This document shows, piece by piece, positions 42,314 to 50,021 of a stretch of DNA of 50,438 nucleotides. This DNA is from JBDKVA01 sp039679375. Lineage in GTDB: Bacteria; Bacillota; Clostridia; Acetivibrionales; DTU013. The position numbers and the translations under genes were made by a program. The stretch covers positions 1-50,438 of the forward strand of contig JBDKVA010000160.1 of NCBI GenBank assembly GCA_039679375.1, given 5' to 3'. Every line of letters starts with the position of its first letter. Position 1 is the first letter of the stretch. Under the pieces are notes generated by a model. The model was given only the letters and a program-made list of their open reading frames with translations, was not told the origin of the DNA and did no database searches.

Positions 42314-43009
42314 CTACCTTGCGAAATTATGATTACCTATGACGACAACGATCGGCCTTGACCAGATCCAGGAGCTTGTTGCTGTGTTTGGATTGTAATA
42401 ATAGATACAGCCGTAGGAAGGATCCCAGCCGTTCATGGCATCCCTTGCGGCATTGAGCGAACTGGCATCAGGGGAAAGGTTGATCTGCCCGTCATAAACC
42501 GCGTCAAAAGCTCCGGGCTGGTATATTACCCCGGCTATGGTTTTGGGGAATCTTGAATCACCTGTCCTGTTGAGCACGACAGCACCTACTGCCACCTTCC
42601 CCTCATAAGGCTCTCCTCTTGCTTCGCCGTGTATCAGCCTTGCCAAAAGCTGAACATCACCGGAATCGGCAGATGGAGCGCCCTGGGAGGGCTGAGTGAC
42701 GCCAGCCGGAAGGCCGAGAGCGGCGAGGGTTTCAGGACCTGCAATTCCATCTACGGTCAGGCCGTTTTTAGTTTGAAAGGATTTGACGGCGCTATAGGTC
42801 AAATAACCATAAAGCCCATCGATATCACCTGTATAATAGCCCCAGGCAGACAGCCTTGACTGTATTTTTGAGACCTCGTCACCGCTTGACCCGTATTTTG
42901 AAAGCGTGGCTATGCTGTATCCAAACATGTTAACGATCTGCGTCTGGTATATCAGGGCGGCAACAGTTATTACGGTCGCCAGAATAAGAATAGCAGTTTT
43001 TTTGCGCAT
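42314..43009 (-). CDS. sleB: Spore cortex-lytic enzyme, SleB family
   Basis: A 231-residue protein with an N-terminal membrane or signal helix (about 5-25), a PG_binding_1 domain (about 38-100, IQSRLSAWGYYTGDIDGLYGYLTYSAVK) and a C-terminal Hydrolase_2 domain (LLARLIHGEARGEPYEGKVAVGAVVLNR, GAFDAV, GCIYYYNP). The Glu of HGEARGE is the lytic transglycosylase acid. SleB degrades cortex peptidoglycan during germination. No ypeB is adjacent; instead, small minus-strand genes lie upstream. It supports a spore-forming host. Confidence 0.93.
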   Translation of the reverse strand: MRKKTAILILATVITVAALIYQTQIVNMFGYSIATLSKYGSSGDEVSKIQSRLSAWGYYTGDIDGLYGYLTYSAVKSFQTKNGLTVDGIAGPETLAALGLPAGVTQPSQGAPSADSGDVQLLARLIHGEARGEPYEGKVAVGAVVLNRTGDSRFPKTIAGVIYQPGAFDAVYDGQINLSPDASSLNAARDAMNGWDPSYGCIYYYNPNTATSSWIWSRPIVVVIGNHNFAR

Positions 43010-43070
43010 TGCTGATCCTTTCTTCTTTTGTATTATCGTTGCTTATTTTTTGTAATTCGTATTAATTTAT

Positions 43071-43406
43071 TCAGAAAAGCAAAATGTAGATAAGAATGAT
43101 AAGCAGCAGGTCGTCCTCGATCGCTTCATCCAGCATTAAAATGATCAGTCCGATCAGGATAATATCTTCTATTTTCACATGTCGTCTCAGGTAATTGATG
43201 ATACCTGAAAGAGAAGGTACTGCCCTTTTTTCGACAGGACTTCCCGGGGAGGACTCCCTTTCGTTTGGCAACGGGATCCCGAAAAAGTCCTTCTGTTGGC
43301 AGGTGTCGGCGTTGTTCATGGAATAGGAAGGATTCGGGCTGTAATTTGGGTTATAAAAAGGTGATATGTATTTTTTCGAATTTTGCATAGGCCTTTTATA
43401 AGGCAT
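43071..43406 (-). CDS. Small protein with hydrophobic C-terminus, unknown
   Basis: A 111-residue protein. Residues 1-75 are polar and Pro/Asn/Tyr-rich (YISPFYNPNYSPNPSYS), and the C-terminal third is a strongly hydrophobic hairpin with an acidic break (IEDIILIGLIILMLDEAIEDDLLLIILIYILLF). This mixture recalls small coat or spore-envelope proteins of clostridia. The ATG at 43406 follows GTGAGG by 8 bases; a GTG at 43415 is an alternative. It follows the 43417 gene almost directly, so they share a transcript. Confidence 0.65.
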   Translation of the reverse strand: MPYKRPMQNSKKYISPFYNPNYSPNPSYSMNNADTCQQKDFFGIPLPNERESSPGSPVEKRAVPSLSGIINYLRRHVKIEDIILIGLIILMLDEAIEDDLLLIILIYILLF

Positions 43407-43416
43407 CCGGGTCACC

Positions 43417-43869
43417 TCACCTATTTTCGTGTTCGTTAAAAAGCCTGCTTAAACTGGCTACCTGCAAAAGCTGGATACAGCTGCCGATCTTTTTTTGGCG
43501 TCTGTTGTTCATGAATGGTTTTATCGCCTGCAGAAGGTTGATTCGCGGGTCGTTTACGGGGCTGGTCGCAGTCCTTGCCTGCTGTTCGCCCGTGCATCCT
43601 GAGCTGAGCTTTTCGATGGCTTTCCTGGCCGTATCCGGCATTTGTGGATCTGCAGCCGGATTCACAGCTGAAGAATGCTCGTCGTGATCCGTACCGGCAG
43701 GCTTTTCGGAAGGCTCTGCATTGGAAGGATTCAGGTTCGCTTCGCCTTCTTTCTTTGCTCCGAGGGAAGAGGCAAATAATGCGACAAGTTCCTTCAAATT
43801 ATCCGGTACATTATCCTGTCCAAGCAATTGTGCAATCTGTTGGATCTTTTTATCAAGATCGTCACTCAT
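43417..43869 (-). CDS. Hypothetical protein, probable sporulation-cluster member
   Basis: A 150-residue soluble protein. The N-terminus is helical (DDLDKKIQQIAQLLGQ), the middle is a disordered Pro/Ser/Asp-rich stretch, and the C-terminus is a basic helical block (DPRINLLQAIKPFMNNRRQKK, then IGSCIQLLQVASLSRLF). No known domain recognised. The ATG at 43869 follows GGAGG by 8 bases. It sits in the minus-strand series of small genes before sleB. Confidence 0.65.
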   Translation of the reverse strand: MSDDLDKKIQQIAQLLGQDNVPDNLKELVALFASSLGAKKEGEANLNPSNAEPSEKPAGTDHDEHSSAVNPAADPQMPDTARKAIEKLSSGCTGEQQARTATSPVNDPRINLLQAIKPFMNNRRQKKIGSCIQLLQVASLSRLFNEHENR

Positions 43870-43960
43870 CACTCATTCCTCCAAACACCAGTACTCTGTT
43901 GCCTGAAAATCCTTCATTATAGGCAGACAGAGTACCAGGTATTAATAATATATTCACATC

Positions 43961-44281
43961 TTATTTAATAATGTCTTTAATTTTGTTTATAATCTCGGGA
44001 CCCTGATCTCCAAGCATCTTTTGTACGGCATTCAGATCGACGTTATTCAGTTTCTGTTTCAGGTCCGCCTTGTTCAGGTTCAGCTCTTTGAGCTTACTAT
44101 CATCGAGCTCATTCAATTTTGACAGGACCTCATTTTTATCGATCTTCGAGAGTTTTTTTGCAAGCTCCTCATTGTTGCTGCCCTTAAGCATATCTACCGC
44201 AGCATTCAATTTGGACTGCAATACCTTGTCGTCCATTTTTCCCAAAAGATCGGCCAGCTTTTTGTTCAAACCATTATTCAT
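43961..44281 (-). CDS. Helical Lys/Leu/Asn-rich small protein, unknown
   Basis: A 106-residue, all-helical protein rich in Lys, Leu, Asn and Asp with repeated segments of the form LSKIDKNEVLSKLNELDDSKLKEL; about four amphipathic helices of 15-20 residues follow each other. No signal or membrane segment. ATG follows GGAGGG by 9 bases. It may be a DNA- or membrane-coating structural protein, but no family is recognised. Same strand and series as the neighbouring small genes. Confidence 0.7.
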   Translation of the reverse strand: MNNGLNKKLADLLGKMDDKVLQSKLNAAVDMLKGSNNEELAKKLSKIDKNEVLSKLNELDDSKLKELNLNKADLKQKLNNVDLNAVQKMLGDQGPEIINKIKDIIK

Positions 44282-44315
44282 GCGATTTCACCCTCCATAA
44301 TAATTTGATAAATGA

Positions 44316-44540
44316 TTAATTTGCTTCGCCGACTCTGCCAGTTGTGACAAGCAGCAGTAAAAATACGGCTATGATCAGTAAAGGCAGGATACCCAGATTG
44401 TCTCCATTCCCATCCGGACCGTCTGTTTCCCGTCCGGTCAGCAGGACAAAAATAAAAATAAAGGCAAAAATCAGGACTTCATCCAGTCCATCATCAAATA
44501 TGCCCCTGAGTATACCTGGAAGGTTTTCCATAAAAGCCAT
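44316..44540 (-). CDS. Small hydrophobic protein, unknown
   Basis: A 74-residue protein with two hydrophobic segments (DEVLIFAFIFIFVLL at about 19-33 and LGILPLLIIAVFLLLLV at about 48-64) separated by a polar Gly/Asp-rich loop (GRETDGPDGNGDN). The pattern resembles the hydrophobic end of the 43071 product. ATG 44540 follows GGAGG by 7 bases. Function unknown; possibly a spore-membrane peptide. Confidence 0.65.
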   Translation of the reverse strand: MAFMENLPGILRGIFDDGLDEVLIFAFIFIFVLLTGRETDGPDGNGDNLGILPLLIIAVFLLLLVTTGRVGEAN

Positions 44541-44721
44541 AAGATTGCCTCCGGCAATACGATAACGGTATATTCTATGTTGAATATTGCTTATATGTTA
44601 CTGCTGCTGCAGTGAAAGATATATTAATCAGTCGGCATTTATGTGTTTTACAGAAATAACCGCAAATGTATTAACACGTAAAACGGACTATCTCCAGGGA
44701 GGGCATGCTATGCCCCCTCTG

Positions 44722-44916
44722 TTATTTCCAGAACAGCTCCAGGAACACAAGTATAAAGAACAGAAGAGTATCATTTTTGCAGCATGTATTTATACCGTGC
44801 CTGCCGGAAGAAAGGATACCCAGTGCACTGTTGTCGTAAAAAAGCAGCAAAAATATGAGTATGAAGAAGAGTAGTGTACAGTCGTTTGTTTTGCTGCATT
44901 GTTCGATATTTGACAT
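44722..44916 (-). CDS. Small Cys/Phe/Leu-rich protein with internal duplication
   Basis: A 64-residue protein containing the same unit twice: CSKTNDCTLLFFILIFLLLF and CCKNDTLLFFILVFLELF, joined by a Gly/Ser loop. Each unit has Cys residues before a hydrophobic helix. The ATG at 44916 follows GGGAGGGG; the longer frame to 44940 is less likely. It resembles short clostridial spore or membrane peptides. Downstream, GGGCAT/ATGCCC at about 44700 gives a weak hairpin; 44541-44721 holds no other gene. Confidence 0.65.
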   Translation of the reverse strand: MSNIEQCSKTNDCTLLFFILIFLLLFYDNSALGILSSGRHGINTCCKNDTLLFFILVFLELFWK

Positions 44917-45058
44917 GTCATCCCCTCCCTTAATGATCAAAGGATATTCCTCATTGACATAATATGCAAAAGGGAAATATATTGTTACCCGAATGTCCGG
45001 TCAAAGCTGCGCAGCCTATGTTAATATGTTAATATCCCCTGCAATGAATAAATCGTGG

Positions 45059-45088
45059 TTGATGTATGAAAACATAAAAGTGTATACT
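45059..45088 (+). promoter_or_regulatory. Promoter of the flavoprotein gene
   Basis: TTGATG (45059-45064), 18 bases, TATACT (45083-45088), 46 bases before the ATG at 45135. Confidence 0.6.
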
Positions 45089-45134
45089 ATTGATAAGGTA
45101 AAATCAGTATAGGGTTAAGAAAGGAAATTTCATT

Positions 45135-46007
45135 ATGTATGATGTCATTATTATTGGTAAGGGACCGGCCGGCCTGTCGGCTGCGCTCTATACGGTGAGA
45201 TTCAATATGAAGACGCTGATCATCGGAAGAAATGACAGCAGACTTGCGAAGGCAGACAAAATCGATAATTATTTCGGCTTTGCGGATACCGTAAGTGGAA
45301 AACAGCTGCTCGCTGATGGTGAAAGCCAGGTAAAAAGGCTTGGAGCAGAGGTTGTCGAGGATGAAGTGATCTCGATTGGAAAAGAGGATTATTTTACGGT
45401 TACAACTGCAACGCAGAGATATACCTGTAAAGCTTTATTATTGGCAACAGGGCAGCCGCATAAAGTGATACGTATAGAAAACCTGGTCAAATTTGAAGGC
45501 AAGGGCGTGAGCTACTGCTCCACCTGCGATGGATTCTTTTACAACAATCTGAAGGTCGGGGTCCTTGGAAATAAGGATTTCGCAATGCATGAAGCGCTTG
45601 AGCTGCTTACCTATACAAAAAATATAACGGTTTATACCAATGGCAAACAGCTGGAGGTCAGCAGCGAATATGATGAGGAACTGAAAAAATTTAAAGTGGA
45701 GACGAGACAGATTTCCAAACTCGACGGGGCGGATTTCCTGCAAAGGGTCCATTTTATGGATGGCACCAGCGAGGGATTGGATGGGCTGTTTGTCGCGTAT
45801 GAAAGCGCTTCAAGTGTGGACTTTGCGAGAAAACTCGGCATATTGGTCGACGGCAGTTCTGTCGTGACGGATGCCGGGCAGCAGACGAACCTGGAAGGAT
45901 TGTTTGCAGCAGGGGACTGTACCAGCAGCTTTAAGCAGGTATCTGTAGCCGTTGGGCAGGGTGCGATAGCCGGGAAGGCTATGGCTGAATATGTAAAAAG
46001 CCTTTAG
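45135..46007 (+). CDS. Thioredoxin-reductase-like FAD flavoprotein
   Basis: A 290-residue flavoprotein with the FAD motif IIGKGPAGLSAALYT, the redox motif CSTCDG (about residue 131) and the C-terminal FAD motif LEGLFAAGDC. It is shaped like TrxB, but at the usual NADPH-binding GxGxxA site it reads GVLGNKDFAMHEAL, lacking the expected glycines and the HRR-type 2'-phosphate-binding residues. Clostridia have ferredoxin-dependent flavin thioredoxin reductases with this deficiency, so it may take electrons from ferredoxin. A glutaredoxin-like gene follows 90 bases on and is a likely partner. Confidence 0.85.
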   Translation: MYDVIIIGKGPAGLSAALYTVRFNMKTLIIGRNDSRLAKADKIDNYFGFADTVSGKQLLADGESQVKRLGAEVVEDEVISIGKEDYFTVTTATQRYTCKALLLATGQPHKVIRIENLVKFEGKGVSYCSTCDGFFYNNLKVGVLGNKDFAMHEALELLTYTKNITVYTNGKQLEVSSEYDEELKKFKVETRQISKLDGADFLQRVHFMDGTSEGLDGLFVAYESASSVDFARKLGILVDGSSVVTDAGQQTNLEGLFAAGDCTSSFKQVSVAVGQGAIAGKAMAEYVKSL

Positions 46008-46097
46008 TAGTTTAGGCCTGCCAAATGATCTGTGTACGGCAGGGAACTGTTTTTAATATTATAAAGCTGGTGCACAGCGGCGGAAATGGCGGTTCAC

Positions 46098-46322
46098 ATG
46101 AGCGTAACGATATACTCTTCACCAAAATGCATTTATTGCACAATGGCAAAAAAATACCTGCAGTCAAAAAACATACCGTTCACTGAAATCGATGTTTCCA
46201 CCGATCAGGAAGCGTCCGCAGAGATCGTCCGCAGGTCAGGCCAGCGCAGCGTACCTGTCATTGATATTGACGGCACGCTTATAGTCGGCTTTGATAAGGA
46301 CAGGATCGACAGTATGCTGTGA
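46098..46322 (+). CDS. Glutaredoxin/NrdH-like protein
   Basis: A 74-residue thioredoxin-fold protein with CIYC active site (KCIYCTMAKKYL), cis-Pro block RSVPVIDIDG and GFDKDRI, the YruB/NrdH-like group that works without glutathione and takes electrons from a thioredoxin reductase. Two starts are possible (46086 or 46098); neither has a strong site. It ends just before the NdpA-like gene begins, so the three genes from 45135 may be one operon. Confidence 0.85.
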   Translation: MSVTIYSSPKCIYCTMAKKYLQSKNIPFTEIDVSTDQEASAEIVRRSGQRSVPVIDIDGTLIVGFDKDRIDSML

Positions 46323-46336
46323 AGGGGAGAAATGGA

Positions 46337-47350
46337 ATGAATCATACCATTTTGATAAAGCGAGCGGTTCTCCATGTACTTGACATGCAGGTCGGCATGC
46401 CGGTATTATCCGGAAGAGAGCTGGAAGTGACGGAAGACGTCATGGATTATCTTGGGAAGCACATTGACAGGGTACTGGATGATCCAAATGCGAAAAACGC
46501 TGTTTTTGCGAATAATGAAAGCCCGATAAAGCTTCTGTGCGGAATGCTTAATGACAATGAAGAAGACTTTTTGCCGATAACCTCCGATATGGCCCAAAAG
46601 CTGTTTTCTCTAATGCAGAAGAATGTTGATATTCCATCCGCCGACCTTGTATGCTTTCTTGCGGAAATTGACGGAACAAATTGTCTCGGACTTATGAAGC
46701 TGAATTATAGAGAAGGCTTTACCCATTGGGTACAAAATGCAGAGGAATGCAGCATCAACACCATAATCCGTCACCAGACCCTACTGCCTCAGGAAGGACA
46801 GAAATTGGAGGAATGTGTGCTTATCAATCTGCTTGATTTAAGCATGCGATTGATTGAGAAACAGTTTGAAATCAACGGTGTGAAGGAATTCTACCTGTCT
46901 GAATATTATCTGCAATGCAGCTGCAAGCTATCCGATAATGCCAAGTTGAAAGTTCTGGACAAGGTAACGAAGAACATAAATAAGAAGTACTTTGATGAGG
47001 ATTTCGAAAAGACAATAAAGCTGAAAAAAGCGGTATCTGATAGCCTTGAGGATACATCCGCGATACGGATTGACCACATAGCAGACAAGGTATTTGAAAA
47101 AGATATGGACATCCGGCGCGAATATGTTGATGAAATCGCCAAAGCGGGTATCCGGGAGAAAGAGATCGTCATTCCCGACAGGCTGATTGAAAGGAAGTTC
47201 AGGACCCACAAAATAAAAACAGATACCGGCATTGAAATTGATTTCCCACTGGAGTATGCTGATAATGCAGACAAAATTGAGTTCGTCAGCAACCCTGACG
47301 GTACATTATCCATTATTATAAAAAATATTGGCAAAATCACAAATAGGTAA
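46337..47350 (+). CDS. Nucleoid-associated protein, NdpA (NA37) family
   Basis: A 337-residue soluble protein. It begins with the NA37-like KRAVLHVLDMQVGMPVLSG segment and has a central FLAEIDGTNCLGLMKLNY block and a charged C-terminal half ending in a beta-rich piece (RKFRTHKIKTDTGIEIDFP). These match the NdpA/YejK family of bacterial nucleoid proteins. ATG at 46337 is seven bases after GGGGAG; the GTG at 46319 lacks a site. No phage or toxin genes lie beside it. Confidence 0.78.
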   Translation: MNHTILIKRAVLHVLDMQVGMPVLSGRELEVTEDVMDYLGKHIDRVLDDPNAKNAVFANNESPIKLLCGMLNDNEEDFLPITSDMAQKLFSLMQKNVDIPSADLVCFLAEIDGTNCLGLMKLNYREGFTHWVQNAEECSINTIIRHQTLLPQEGQKLEECVLINLLDLSMRLIEKQFEINGVKEFYLSEYYLQCSCKLSDNAKLKVLDKVTKNINKKYFDEDFEKTIKLKKAVSDSLEDTSAIRIDHIADKVFEKDMDIRREYVDEIAKAGIREKEIVIPDRLIERKFRTHKIKTDTGIEIDFPLEYADNADKIEFVSNPDGTLSIIIKNIGKITNR

Positions 47351-47365
47351 CCTGCTTAATGATAG

Positions 47366-47394
47366 TTGCTTTCGTTCAATAAATATAATATAAT
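47366..47394 (+). promoter_or_regulatory. Promoter of the ABC-F leader
   Basis: TTGCTT (47366-47371), 17 bases, TATAAT (47389-47394). Start predicted near 47401, giving a leader of about 560 bases before the ABC-F gene. Confidence 0.6.
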
Positions 47395-47472
47395 ATTAAC
47401 AGCTTATCACGCTGCGCCGATTAATCAGGCCGCGGCAGGCAAGCTTATAAAGCCAGTACAGGAGGTAATTCC

Positions 47473-47532
47473 ATGTCAGGAATACTTGCTATCGTACCGG
47501 CGAGGATGTCTGGCCTCAGCTCCGTGCAATGA
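47473..47532 (+). CDS. 19-codon leader ORF
   Basis: ATG at 47473 with AGGAGG seven bases upstream, ending at TGA 47532; it encodes MSGILAIVPARMSGLSSVQ. The near-ideal ribosome binding site and position in the ABC-F leader suggest a regulatory leader peptide. It might instead be the start of a lost gene. Confidence 0.45.
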   Translation: MSGILAIVPARMSGLSSVQ

Positions 47533-47783
47533 CCTGTAAAGCATATTCATTCGGTGATGCTTTGTCCGGAGCCTAAACGCCAGAAGTAGCCGATGCCGGA
47601 AAATTAAATGATTTGGATTTCGTATCAGAACGTGGATTTTTAATGATCCTTATGTTTTGGTATGGGTTTTGGTGTTTAATTTACCTGTATTCAAACTGGC
47701 GCATCCTTCAAATAAACAGTCTTTATCGTGATTCATTTATTCCTTTCATGTTGATGGGTTAAAGGTGTTTATAATCGCAATAT

Positions 47784-47819
47784 AAGCTGTGGACGGCATA
47801 ACCGTTCCGCAGCTTTTTT
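47784..47819 (+). terminator. Terminator/attenuator in the ABC-F leader
   Basis: AAGCTGTGGACGG pairs with CCGTTCCGCAGCTT around CATAA, followed by a T6 run. It lies about 250 bases after the leader ORF and 140 before the ABC-F start, an arrangement typical of attenuation. The region 47533-47783 holds no gene. Confidence 0.75.
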
Positions 47820-47958
47820 AATGTCCGTTATCAGCCGGACATTCCGGCTGTGGCAGATGCCGCGGGTCATTTCTGTTTGTATAGGGGATTTCATAAATCC
47901 CGGTTATTCTATGACATATTTCATTTGCAAAACAGTATCAACAGGGAGGAATGTTAAA

Positions 47959-49908
47959 ATGAGTTTATTATTTTTGGAGCATATCGTAAAGGAATACAGA
48001 AGCCGGCTTGTTCTGGACGGCGCAAGCCTCAGGGTCGAGAGAAGGGAGCGTGTGGCGCTGACAGGTCCCAACGGTTCAGGGAAAACTACGCTCTTAAGAA
48101 TTGCAATGGGGCTTGAGACATGCGATAACGGAAACGTCATAACAGGCAGAGGTGTGAAAGTGGGCTACCTTTCGCAGGATTTGTCCGAAATGGACGGTTT
48201 TATGTCTGCTCCTGATGAAACAGCCGTACACATAGAAAAAATCGCAAGGCTTGAAAAAAAGTTAAGGGAGCTGGAGAAGCAGCTTGAAAGTTATACCGAT
48301 AAGGATGATAAAGCCGCATATGAAGGGCTTTTAAAAGAATATTCCAAAATGACGGAGAATTATGAGGCGCTGGATGGATATTCTGTCGAGGCTAGAATGA
48401 AAGCGACACTTCATGGGCTCGGGTTGAAGGAGGAAGCCCTTTTGGTCCCTGTCGGAAGTCTGAGCGGAGGGGAGAGAATGAGGGCGGCTATCGCAAGGCT
48501 GCTGCTTGATGAGCCAGACCTGCTCATTCTTGACGAGCCTACAAACCATCTGGATATTCATGGGGCGGAATGGCTCGAGAGCTTTTTGAAGCGCTTCGAC
48601 GGCGGAGTATTATTTGTTTCCCATGACCGGTACTTTTTGGATCAGGTGGCCACCAGAGTGGCGGAGCTGGATAATGGCAGTATTATAGAAAGGAGCGGGA
48701 GTTATTCTGCGTTCATTGAACAAAAGCAGAAAATGGCCGAGTTTGCAGCCAGGGAGCAAAAGAGGCTGGAAATGAGCATTCAGATCCAGGAGAGGAAAGC
48801 ACGTTCTCTCAAAGGAGAGTCGCATCACAGAACAAGGAACATCAGTGCATGGAAGAGCCGTGAGAAGATGGTGAACCGGCTTAAAGAGAAATTGGAGCAG
48901 AACAGCAGCGGGTTTAGAGCGAAGGAGCATCTTTACAGAAAGCCCGCGCCGCATATTTACTTCAAGGGTATAACCCATCTGAGCGCCGAAATAGCAAAGG
49001 CGGAAGGTTTGAAGAAATCGTTCGGAGATAAGGTATTATTCTCCGGGGTTAGCTTTCTGGTCCGGGGAGGCGAACGTATCGGTATCATCGGAGCAAACGG
49101 CTGCGGCAAGACCACGCTCCTTAATATTCTGCTGGGCAGGGATAAGGATTACGAAGGGTTTGCACGACTCGGAGAATGGGTCCGCCATGCTTTCCTCGGA
49201 CAGAATATTGAATTTGAGGATGAGAGCAGGACGATACTGGAGGAGTTTATGAGCAGGAGGGAGGTGGATCAGGCTTTTGCAAAAGACCGTCTTGCCGGTT
49301 TTCAATTCTATGGGGATGACGTGAATAAGAAGATAGAAGTGTTAAGCGGCGGTGAGAGGGTGAGATTGTATTTATCCTGCATCATGCTTATGGAGCCTGA
49401 TTGCCTGATCATGGACGAACCGACCAACCACCTCGATGTTGTTGCAAGGAATGCCGTGATGGAAGCGCTGTCCGGCTTCAAGGGCTCTATCCTGGCCGTT
49501 TCACATGACCGGTATTTCCTGAACAGGTGCGTAAACAGGATATTGGAATTCGAGGACGGAAAGCTGCATTCCTATCATGGTAATTATGAGGCATATAAAA
49601 CTGCGAAAGAGGCTATGGACAAGGCGCCCGGGAACGGTGGGAGGACAGCTGCCCCCGAAGGCCGTTATACGGATGCGGTGAATAGACTTCATGGTTCTTT
49701 TCGTCAACGAAACCGGCCTAAATATGAAAATGTGCAAAAACCACAAAGGATCGACCTGGAAAAGGATATATTCATGCTTGAGGAGAAGAAAAACAGCCTT
49801 GAGCAGGCGTTTGGAAAAAATACACCAATAGACAAATATTCCGAATATGATGCGGTCGTTTCAAAACTGAACAGTTTATATGAGGAGTGGGAGAGCTGCG
49901 AGGAGTAA
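47959..49908 (+). CDS. ABC-F family ATPase
   Basis: A 649-residue protein with two ABC domains and no membrane segments. Domain 1: Walker A GPNGSGKT, signature LSGGERMR, Walker B LLILDEPTNHLD. Domain 2: GANGCGKT, LSGGERVR and LIMDEPTNHLD. The interdomain linker (about 240-330) is charged, and the C-terminus has a coiled coil. ABC-F proteins act on the ribosome, either in translation rescue (EttA, Uup) or in antibiotic resistance by target protection. The ATG at 47959 follows GGGAGGA by 8 bases. The long leader with ORF and terminator points to antibiotic-induced attenuation, which is inference. Confidence 0.92.
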   Translation: MSLLFLEHIVKEYRSRLVLDGASLRVERRERVALTGPNGSGKTTLLRIAMGLETCDNGNVITGRGVKVGYLSQDLSEMDGFMSAPDETAVHIEKIARLEKKLRELEKQLESYTDKDDKAAYEGLLKEYSKMTENYEALDGYSVEARMKATLHGLGLKEEALLVPVGSLSGGERMRAAIARLLLDEPDLLILDEPTNHLDIHGAEWLESFLKRFDGGVLFVSHDRYFLDQVATRVAELDNGSIIERSGSYSAFIEQKQKMAEFAAREQKRLEMSIQIQERKARSLKGESHHRTRNISAWKSREKMVNRLKEKLEQNSSGFRAKEHLYRKPAPHIYFKGITHLSAEIAKAEGLKKSFGDKVLFSGVSFLVRGGERIGIIGANGCGKTTLLNILLGRDKDYEGFARLGEWVRHAFLGQNIEFEDESRTILEEFMSRREVDQAFAKDRLAGFQFYGDDVNKKIEVLSGGERVRLYLSCIMLMEPDCLIMDEPTNHLDVVARNAVMEALSGFKGSILAVSHDRYFLNRCVNRILEFEDGKLHSYHGNYEAYKTAKEAMDKAPGNGGRTAAPEGRYTDAVNRLHGSFRQRNRPKYENVQKPQRIDLEKDIFMLEEKKNSLEQAFGKNTPIDKYSEYDAVVSKLNSLYEEWESCEE

Positions 49909-50021
49909 AAATAAAAGGAATACGCCAAAACAGGGGAGAACAAAAAATATTGGCAAATTAATAAATAGATAGATTATAATGTAACTGTAGGGATTACTTA
50001 TAGAGATGTGAGGGCTAATAC

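Noticed and set aside
44587..44874. 95-codon plus-strand frame opposite the small Cys-rich gene
   Set aside because: The minus-strand ORF has the better ribosome binding site and a repeated hydrophobic pattern; this one does not.
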